A DNA stretch of 10,880 bases, from contig JBKJVQ010000189.1 of assembly GCA_046717125.1 (NCBI GenBank), forward strand, positions 1 through 10,880, read 5' to 3'. The notes under the pieces were generated by a model that saw only the letters and a list, made by a program, of their open reading frames with translations, was not told the DNA's origin and did no database searches. The translations under genes and the position numbers were made by a program. Of this stretch, positions 5,823 to 10,880 are shown piece after piece (position 1 is the first letter of the stretch; each line of letters begins with the position of its first letter). Source of the stretch: JBKJVQ01 sp046717125. Its GTDB lineage: Bacteria; Pseudomonadota; Alphaproteobacteria; Rhizobiales; Methyloligellaceae.

Positions 5823-7585
5823 CGCGCCGCGAGCCGCCCGACGACCAGATTGCCGCCTTCGCCCAGGATCGGCTTCTGTTCGAGGCCGAACGATTTCCGT
5901 GCCGCCATGCGTACGACATCGGCGGTGAACACGAACAGCTCGACCGTATCGATACGGCGGTCGCTATTGCCGATCGGCGGCGCATCGGCCTTGCCCGCGA
6001 GCCCCTCGATGAAATGGCGCGTGAACAGGCCGATTCCGAATTCCGGATCTTCCAGCGTACGCTGGTCGCGATCCGATGCCTTGAACACGGCAAGCCCCGG
6101 CACCGGAGAGACCGGCATGATTGCGACCTCCAGGCTCGGAAGATTGGGCGGATCGGCGAAGCCGTTCAGGTTGGCAGCGAACGTCGCCTCAAGCGCCAGC
6201 ATGATGGTGCGCGCGCCCGCCTTGGCGAGATTGTCGTAGAGCCGCGCGATCGGGTAAGCGGTTTCCGCGATGCGCCCGGTTTCGACGTCAGACGGCGCGA
6301 GATACGCGGCCCCGTTGGCGTCGATCAGCCCGTGACTTGACACGTAGATCAGGATGTCAGCATCGGCGCGAGCGCCGACGCGCTTGGCCAGATCGCCGCC
6401 GGTCGCATCCGCCGGTCCGAGAATCGTATCGAGATCGGCGAGCCTTGCGTCGCGCACGCTGATGATGTTGGCCTTGTCGAAGCCGAGCTGGTCGACGAGC
6501 AGCTTCTCGACCGCGTCCGCATCCGCGTGGCCATTGGTGTTGCCCGGCGTCTGTCCGTCATAGCGCTCGTTGCCGATTACGATGGCAATCGCGCCGTCAC
6601 GCCCGATCGAAGCGGGCATGTCTTTGAACAGGGTCTGGATTTCGACGCGCGGAGCGCCCGCCCGGACCCCCGGGAAAACGCACAGATCGGCCGGTGCGGC
6701 GCAGAATGTCTGGCCCGTCTCCTCCTCGAGCGTCACGATCGTCTTGAGCGGCAGCCAGGCGCCAAGGGCGATGCAACTGTCGCACCAGTCGACGCCATGG
6801 TCCGCGGCCGCCTTCTGTATCTCCGCCTCGCCGAAACGCACTGGCTTCGGCAGGCATGTATTCGCACAAGCGGAAACGCCCGCGGGCGCGCCGTAGGCTT
6901 GCGACAGGAGATCGAACAGATCCTGCGGCAGACACCTGTCGGCGCCTGGCAATGGCGAAATCGCGGCTAGCTTGGCCGCCTGTTTCGGCGCGCGCGAAAG
7001 CTTCGGCTCTTCCTTCGGTGAACGCACCACTTTCGGCTCGGGCTTCGGCGCGCGCACGATCTTGGGCTCCGGCTTGGGCGCGCGCACCACTTCGGGCTCT
7101 CGCTCCTTGCGCGGCTTGACGATCTCGACCGGTTTCTCTTTCACGCAGCGTCCGCGGCGCGAATCATAGCCCGACGCACAAACGCAGCCCTTTCCCGAAC
7201 TGACATAAGGAAAGTTGCATTTCGGCGCCTTGACCGGCTCGTATTTCGGCGCGCAGCTTCGTTTCCGGCGCGACCAGACCGTGCCTGCAGGACAGCCGCG
7301 AGGCTTGGGTTCGCGGACCTTTTCGGGGCGATAGCGCGCGGGACGTTCTTCGTAGTGTCGCTGACGCTGCCGTTCCTTCAGCGCCTCGTTGATGATGATC
7401 GCAGCGCCGATACCGCCGATGATGCCCGGTCCGATATTACGACCGCCGCCCCCGCGACCGCCGCCCCCGCCATAATTGTGTTCCCCTGCGAACACGCCCG
7501 GCGTTCCCACAACCAAAACCGACAGGAAAATCAGCAGCATGATGGCTGACAGCCGACAAATTCCTGACAAAGAGGACGTAAGCAT
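5819..7585 (-). CDS. Secreted caspase-fold (peptidase C14-like) protein, probably lacking the catalytic Cys
   Basis: This 588-residue protein has a signal peptide (hydrophobic about 12-28, likely cut after VFA at 33). Next come a Gly/Arg-rich stretch (39-49), a basic linker, a Cys-containing region (Cys98, 111, 123, 134, 136, 147) with a CVCASGYDSRRGRC element, and four tandem 10-residue repeats of the form VVRAPKPEPK (167-206). A second Cys-rich segment (218-302) precedes a caspase-like domain (about 331-588). That domain opens with AIAIVIGNERYDG, has NGHADADAVEKLL and LIYVSSHG with the expected catalytic His418, and then TIMLALEATFAANL, where LDAC(F)SG is normal. The Cys position would be Thr468, so proteolysis is doubtful. 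It probably acts outside the cytoplasm; the role is unknown. ATG 7585 is chosen for its GGAGG 4 nt upstream and the signal peptide directly after it, over a longer frame from 7636. The stop lies in a palindrome. Confidence 0.82.
   Translation of the reverse strand: MLTSSLSGICRLSAIMLLIFLSVLVVGTPGVFAGEHNYGGGGGRGGGGRNIGPGIIGGIGAAIIINEALKERQRQRHYEERPARYRPEKVREPKPRGCPAGTVWSRRKRSCAPKYEPVKAPKCNFPYVSSGKGCVCASGYDSRRGRCVKEKPVEIVKPRKEREPEVVRAPKPEPKIVRAPKPEPKVVRSPKEEPKLSRAPKQAAKLAAISPLPGADRCLPQDLFDLLSQAYGAPAGVSACANTCLPKPVRFGEAEIQKAAADHGVDWCDSCIALGAWLPLKTIVTLEEETGQTFCAAPADLCVFPGVRAGAPRVEIQTLFKDMPASIGRDGAIAIVIGNERYDGQTPGNTNGHADADAVEKLLVDQLGFDKANIISVRDARLADLDTILGPADATGGDLAKRVGARADADILIYVSSHGLIDANGAAYLAPSDVETGRIAETAYPIARLYDNLAKAGARTIMLALEATFAANLNGFADPPNLPSLEVAIMPVSPVPGLAVFKASDRDQRTLEDPEFGIGLFTRHFIEGLAGKADAPPIGNSDRRIDTVELFVFTADVVRMAARKSFGLEQKPILGEGGNLVVGRLAAR
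6968..7087 (-). repeat. Four tandem 30-bp coding repeats (RAPKPEPK)
   Basis: Within the caspase-like gene, four consecutive 10-codon units encode VVRAPKPEPK, IVRAPKPEPK, VVRSPKEEPK and LSRAPKQAAK. The first two copies are nearly identical and the last is most diverged. They make a rigid, basic Pro/Lys linker between the two Cys-rich segments. This type of sequence easily changes copy number between strains. Confidence 0.8.
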
Positions 7586-7640
7586 TGCGCCTCCACGAGC
7601 CAGCTTTCGCACGCATAACGCTGCGAGGGTGCTCACATTT

Positions 7641-7659
7641 TACATGAACGGCGCATGTA
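7641..7659. promoter_or_regulatory. Inverted repeat in the leader of the caspase-like gene
   Basis: TACATG (7641-7646) and CATGTA (7654-7659) form a 6-bp inverted repeat with a 7-nt spacer, 56 bp upstream of the caspase-like ATG. A TAAAAT hexamer (minus strand, 7642-7637) overlaps its proximal arm and could be a -10 box, but no -35 is found at 16-18 bp. It may be an operator; the support is weak. The rest of the 136-bp gap shows nothing clear. Confidence 0.25.
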
Positions 7660-7721
7660 TGGGATAGGGAATGTTTAGCTCGAAGAAACGCTTGGGCAGA
7701 ATTCAGTAACGCGCCAAGTCT

Positions 7722-9713
7722 TCAGGCGACGTCCTGCTTGAGCGATCCCGCATCGACTTCTTTCAGAGACGGCGTTTCAACAGTTGAGCCATCGTCCGTA
7801 CGCGCAGCATCGATCACACGGTCGGCTGCCTGCGTGAGCGACATGGCGAAGATATCCGCGCCAATCATCGCAACGGGATCGCGCTCGCCCCCGAGTTCCG
7901 CCGACCGGAAATTCCACATGGCGACGAGAATGCGCGCATCGGGCGCCTTGCGCCGCAGCCGCCGGACCAGGAAGCGTGCATGCGCAATGGAATCGGCGTT
8001 CATGTAGCAGACGCAGACGATGCGCACGCCTTCGGTATCGAGCTTGAAAAGATTGGAAGAACGCGACGCGGCATGCGGGGCATTCCGGACACCCAGTCCG
8101 CGACGTTCGATCAGTTGACCGAGCATTGCGGCGGATGCCTCGTCGAGCTCTCCCCGTCCCGCCATGCACAGCACCGGCAGACCCTGCCACTCCGGTCTCG
8201 GCGTAATTGGCTCGGGCGGCTGCGGAGGCTCGTGGATTTCGCCGTCCTCGGTTTCAACCGGCTCTGGCGGCACGTCCTCGTGCTCGCTGAAGTCCTCGAT
8301 GATGCTCAGCATGCCCTGCCCGATCAGCGCGCGATGCTCGTCATCGAGAACGCCGCGAACGCGATCGCGCTCGGCCAGCGAAAGTGCGGGGATGGCGACC
8401 TTCTGGTAGAAGTCTGCAAGCGAGTCCTCTTCCACGAACTCCTCAGCGAGCGCCGTGCCTTCGGCGGGGTCACCGGCCAGCAGCCGCTCGTAGAGCCGCT
8501 CCTCGTCGGTCAGCACCGGCTCGCTGCCAAGAAGCACGTGAAAGAAGTCGAGCTGAGGCACATGCCGGCCGAGCACGGCGAGGCAGACGGTCAAGGGCGT
8601 CGACAGAAGCAGGCCTATCGGCCCCCAGAGCCAGGTCCAGAAAATCGCGGCCAGAATGACCGCGAGCGGCGAAAGGCCCGTACTCGCGCCATAGAGCAAC
8701 GGCTCGACGACATTCGAGATCAGGATTTCCAGGGTGGCGAATAGGGCCGCGGTCCACAGGAACATGGACCAACCCGGATCGACCGCGATGGCAAGAATCA
8801 GCGGGAACGCGGACGATACGATCGCGCCGACATAGGGGACAAAGCGCAGGATCAGGGCGAACAGCGCCCAGAGCAGCGGATTGGGGACGCCGATCAGCCA
8901 GAGGCCGATGCCGATGGGAAATGCGTACAGCGAATTGATGACGAGCTGCATCAGGAGGTAGCGGCCGACGCGCTGCGCCGCGTCGTCCAGCGCCTCGGTC
9001 GTGCGGTGCAGATCACTTGCGCCGGCGAGCCGGATGACCCGGTTTCGTAGATCCTCGCGGTAGATCATCATCAGCACGACGAAGACGATGACAATGCCGC
9101 CCGTCGCGAGGGGCTCGAGCAGGGGCCCCGCAACGTCGTACAGCGTTTCGAGGGGCTGTTCCGGTGGCTGCCTGATCTCGACAGGCATGGGCGCAGGCTC
9201 GCCCGGCTCAGCCTGCTTCGGTTTCGCGTCCAGGATGGGCGGCACGGCCTGGCCGTTTTTGCCCGGCTCTTCCGCGGCGCCAAGCCGCTGCCTGAGCTGC
9301 CGGAACATCTCCGTGGTCGAGTCGAACACGCCGCCGCCGACCCGGTATTCCTTGAACCCCTCGATCTTGGCTTCGAGGTTGGTCTGGTAACGCGGCAGAT
9401 CCTGAGCGAGATGCACAAGCTGGAACCCGACCAGCGTCCAAAACCCTGCGATGAAGCTGAATGCGGTGATGACGACCAGCGTCACGGACAGGAAGCGGTT
9501 AGCGCCCCGGCGGCGCAACCAGCGGACCGGCGGCGCGAGCGCGAAACTAAGGAGAGACGCAAGCGCCAGCGGAATGAGAACCGCCTGCCCGAAATACAGC
9601 GCGGCTACGATGAACGAAGCCAGAGCGAGGGCCACGAGAACGTTGAGAGCGCCGGAGGCAGACTGAATATCGCCCAAGGGCGCAGGCCCAGGCGGACGCG
9701 TCGAACGTTCCAT
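7722..9713 (-). CDS. AI-2E family (PerM-like) membrane protein with C-terminal alpha/beta domain
   Basis: This 663-residue inner-membrane protein begins with the AI-2E/UPF0118 core (about 22-385). It has paired N-terminal TMs (24-40 and 44-62), a third TM (about 75-98), and a soluble segment holding a Pro-rich insert (about 150-190). A TM near 205-218 and a C-terminal helix bundle follow, with family motifs RFVPYVGA (290-297), NVVEPLLYG (334-342) and LSPLAVILAAIFWTWLWGPIGLLLSTPL (347-374). Members have been linked to autoinducer-2 export or Na+/H+ exchange, so the substrate is open. After the core come an acidic region (400-480), a Pro/Glu linker (482-509) and a compact alpha/beta stretch (511-637) with strands PVLCMAG, VRIVCVCY and ARILVAMW, resembling a Rossmann-like fold. 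ATG 9713 is chosen for GAGG 6 nt upstream; a GTG at 9737 would add eight residues. A stress-type promoter motif lies upstream. Confidence 0.88.
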   Translation of the reverse strand: MERSTRPPGPAPLGDIQSASGALNVLVALALASFIVAALYFGQAVLIPLALASLLSFALAPPVRWLRRRGANRFLSVTLVVITAFSFIAGFWTLVGFQLVHLAQDLPRYQTNLEAKIEGFKEYRVGGGVFDSTTEMFRQLRQRLGAAEEPGKNGQAVPPILDAKPKQAEPGEPAPMPVEIRQPPEQPLETLYDVAGPLLEPLATGGIVIVFVVLMMIYREDLRNRVIRLAGASDLHRTTEALDDAAQRVGRYLLMQLVINSLYAFPIGIGLWLIGVPNPLLWALFALILRFVPYVGAIVSSAFPLILAIAVDPGWSMFLWTAALFATLEILISNVVEPLLYGASTGLSPLAVILAAIFWTWLWGPIGLLLSTPLTVCLAVLGRHVPQLDFFHVLLGSEPVLTDEERLYERLLAGDPAEGTALAEEFVEEDSLADFYQKVAIPALSLAERDRVRGVLDDEHRALIGQGMLSIIEDFSEHEDVPPEPVETEDGEIHEPPQPPEPITPRPEWQGLPVLCMAGRGELDEASAAMLGQLIERRGLGVRNAPHAASRSSNLFKLDTEGVRIVCVCYMNADSIAHARFLVRRLRRKAPDARILVAMWNFRSAELGGERDPVAMIGADIFAMSLTQAADRVIDAARTDDGSTVETPSLKEVDAGSLKQDVA

Positions 9714-9719
9714 TCCGAT

Positions 9720-9723
9720 CCTC
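9720..9723 (-). promoter_or_regulatory. Shine-Dalgarno of the AI-2E family gene
   Basis: GAGG on the minus strand lies 6 nt before ATG 9713 and favours that start over GTG 9737. Confidence 0.55.
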
Positions 9724-9785
9724 GAAGCCCGCCACACACAGGGCGGCGCCGCACGGACGGTCGACCCAATCCTTGCCGGTCACCA

Positions 9786-9810
9786 AACTTCGAGACGTAT
9801 CAAAAGTTCC
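9786..9810 (-). promoter_or_regulatory. Possible EcfG (general stress sigma) promoter of the AI-2E gene
   Basis: On the minus strand GGAAC (9810-9806) is followed after 16 bp by AGTT (9789-9786). The known alphaproteobacterial EcfG consensus is GGAAC-N16/17-cGTT, so eight of nine positions match with correct spacing. A start near 9779 would leave a leader of about 65 nt. Short motifs occur by chance, so this rests on position and match only. Confidence 0.4.
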
Positions 9811-9917
9811 AGGCGCTCGGGTTGTGCAGACCTATTCTCGGCGCATTCCTGCGAATAGTTGTTGGGGTTACCGAACCGGGCACGGATGCGGCGAGGGGTG
9901 TCTGCGTTAAGATCACG

Positions 9918-9947
9918 ATGACTTCGGATCGGACAATCCGAAGTCAT
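9918..9947. repeat. 12-bp perfect inverted repeat
   Basis: ATGACTTCGGAT (9918-9929) and its exact complement ATCCGAAGTCAT (9936-9947) surround a 6-nt loop. It is unlike the neighbouring repeat in sequence and is not followed by a T-run on either strand. It could be an operator for the AsmA gene, a second small repeat family, or an RNA hairpin. Confidence 0.55.
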
Positions 9948-9971
9948 GAAGGGTAATCGGATTCGAAGGTT

Positions 9972-10020
9972 GAGCATGATGTCGCCCGAAAACCGCTTTA
10001 CACTTTTCGGCATCATGCTC
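9972..10020. repeat. Hyphomicrobiales-type dispersed palindromic repeat
   Basis: Outer arms GAGCATGATG (9972-9981) and CATCATGCTC (10011-10020) are perfect 10-bp complements. Inner arms CCGAAAA (9986-9992) and TTTTCGG (10004-10010) pair around CCGCTTTACAC, with a 4-nt bulge (9982-9985) on the left. I recognise this pattern as a short dispersed repeat common in Hyphomicrobiales intergenic DNA; copy number here cannot be checked. It ends 2 bp before the GAGGG ribosome site of the AsmA gene. Confidence 0.8.
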
Positions 10021-10021
10021 T

Positions 10022-10026
10022 GAGGG
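10022..10026 (+). promoter_or_regulatory. Shine-Dalgarno of the AsmA-family gene
   Basis: GAGGG lies 7 nt before ATG 10034 and directly after the palindromic repeat, so a hairpin there could affect ribosome access. Confidence 0.55.
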
Positions 10027-10033
10027 CGCCCCG

Positions 10034-10880
10034 ATGCGATTCTTCGTCAAGCTGGTGCTCGCGCTGGCCGCCTGTGTCGCGGTCGCGGCGGTCGCGATTC
10101 ACTTCCTCGTGCCGCCCGACCTGGTGCGCGACCGAGTCGCCGCGGCAATTCATGAGCAAACCGGCCGGACACTTACGATCGGAGGGGACGCGTCGCTGTC
10201 GATCTGGCCGAGCCTCGGCGTCGACCTGTCGGACGTCACCCTGTCCGAGCCGCCGGACATGGGCGACGGCGCAATGCTGCGTATGGAGAGCCTCAAACTC
10301 GCTCTGGCGCCGCTGCCGCTGTTTGCGCGGCAGGTCGTGGTCGACCGCTTCGTCCTCGTCCGCCCGAGGATCACGCTTCGGCGTGACGCGAGCGGCCTGA
10401 CAAACTGGCGCTTCGACAAGCCAAAGGAAGCGGCCCCGAACCCCGCACGCCGTGCAGCGGCCGCGAAAGGTGACCGTGCCGAACGCGTCCGCGCGCTGAC
10501 ACTGTCCGACATGCGCGTCGAGGACGGCGCCATCGATTGGGTGGACGAGCAGTCGGGCGCGCGTCGAACGGCCGATGCCGTCAACGTCACCCTGTCCCTG
10601 CCCTCGCTCGACGATCCGCTCGACGCCGCCGGGTCGTTCCGTTGGAAGGGTGAGATTGTCAATCTCAAAGCCAATGTCGGGAAACCACAGGCGCTCCGGA
10701 GCGGCGCCCCCTCGCCGCTGTCGCTTTCGGTGCAGGCCCAAAGCCTCGACGTCGCGTTCAAGGGGGTCGTCGATCCGGCCCCGCCAGCGCGGTTCGAGGG
10801 CGATCTGTCGGCCAAATCGGCTTCGGTGCGCGACTTGCTGGACTGGCTTGGCGACGGCGCGCCGACAAAGGAGGGGTTCG
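10034..10880 (+). CDS. AsmA family protein, N-terminal part (3' end outside window)
   Basis: The frame is open from ATG 10034 to the window end, giving 282 residues of a protein that in this family usually runs to 600 or more. An N-terminal membrane anchor or signal (about 4-26) is followed by the AsmA signature: VRDRVAAAIHEQTGRTLTIGGDASLSIWPSLGVDLSDVTLS (31-71), a MESLKLALAPLPLFARQVVVDRFVLVRPRITL segment (84-115) and RDASGLTNWRF (117-127). A basic Ala/Pro-rich loop (129-152) is then followed by a second beta-rich unit. AsmA proteins are inner-membrane-anchored periplasmic beta-helical proteins thought to affect outer-membrane assembly and lipid transport between the membranes. The start is supported by GAGGG 7 nt upstream. 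The gene is divergent from the AI-2E gene. The family is secure; the exact member is not known. Confidence 0.88.
   Translation, partial: MRFFVKLVLALAACVAVAAVAIHFLVPPDLVRDRVAAAIHEQTGRTLTIGGDASLSIWPSLGVDLSDVTLSEPPDMGDGAMLRMESLKLALAPLPLFARQVVVDRFVLVRPRITLRRDASGLTNWRFDKPKEAAPNPARRAAAAKGDRAERVRALTLSDMRVEDGAIDWVDEQSGARRTADAVNVTLSLPSLDDPLDAAGSFRWKGEIVNLKANVGKPQALRSGAPSPLSLSVQAQSLDVAFKGVVDPAPPARFEGDLSAKSASVRDLLDWLGDGAPTKEGF

Larger units (their letters stand above)
9714..10033. other. Divergent intergenic region between the AI-2E and AsmA genes
   Basis: This 320-bp stretch separates two divergently transcribed genes. On the left it holds the leader of the AI-2E gene with an EcfG-like motif (9786-9810). 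The middle (about 9811-9917) shows no gene, RNA or clear repeat. On the right are a 12-bp hairpin (9918-9947) and a dispersed-type palindromic repeat (9972-10020), which ends 2 bp before the AsmA ribosome site. No sigma70 promoter for the AsmA gene could be picked by eye. Confidence 0.7.

Noticed and set aside
6968..7087. 30-bp direct repeats as a CRISPR array
   Set aside because: The copies are contiguous without spacers and stay in frame as coding sequence.
7680..7721. Possible terminator after the AI-2E gene (CTTGG...CCAAG followed by TTTCTT)
   Set aside because: The stem is only 5 bp with an 18-bp loop, too weak to call.
7980..8744. A 254-codon plus-strand frame
   Set aside because: It is antisense to the AI-2E gene, has no ribosome site or motifs, and is rich in Arg and His.
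10013..10741. A 242-codon minus-strand frame at the right end
   Set aside because: It is antisense to the AsmA-family gene, reads through the palindromic repeat and has an Arg/Gln/His-rich composition typical of a shadow frame.

Overview
The window is GC-rich DNA densely packed with genes. It looks like the chromosome of an alphaproteobacterium, most likely of the order Hyphomicrobiales (Rhizobiales). Pointers to this are a HisKA_2-type kinase fused to a receiver domain, a PPi-dependent phosphofructokinase, an AI-2E family protein with a long C-terminal extension, and intergenic palindromes of the GAGCATGAT...ATCATGCTC type, which I remember as abundant in that order. The genus cannot be fixed from the sequence alone. 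No RNA gene, insertion sequence, phage gene or CRISPR array is visible.

Layout. At 1-387 (+) is the 3' end of an MBL-fold metallohydrolase gene. It converges on murI (384-1214, -), and the two genes share a CTAG stop. murI lies 5 bp behind pfp (1220-2464, -), so these two probably form an operon joining PPi-dependent glycolysis/gluconeogenesis to a peptidoglycan precursor enzyme. From 5547 down to 2607 (-) runs a three-gene signalling operon with ATGA overlaps at both junctions: a membrane CHASE3 histidine kinase, a single-domain receiver, and a receiver-HisKA_2 histidine kinase. None of the three has a DNA-binding domain, so the output must lie elsewhere.

A gene for a secreted caspase-fold protein (5819-7585, -) follows. 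Its catalytic cysteine position appears to hold threonine, and its stop codon lies inside a perfect 19-bp palindrome. Next comes an AI-2E family membrane protein (7722-9713, -) with a cytosolic alpha/beta-like tail. Finally, after a 320-bp divergent intergenic region, comes the 5' part of an AsmA-family gene (10034-end, +).

The intergenic regions hold repeat-derived palindromes (5733-5822, 9972-10020, and an unrelated hairpin at 9918-9947). They also hold a sigma70-like promoter before the kinase operon and a GGAAC-N16-AGTT motif before the AI-2E gene. That motif resembles the EcfG general-stress promoter, and HisKA_2 kinases are common inputs to the same stress pathway, so the two may be linked; this is inference. 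Most of the window is ordinary chromosomal housekeeping. The parts most worth a second look are the likely pseudo-caspase, the AI-2E C-terminal domain and the output-less kinase operon.
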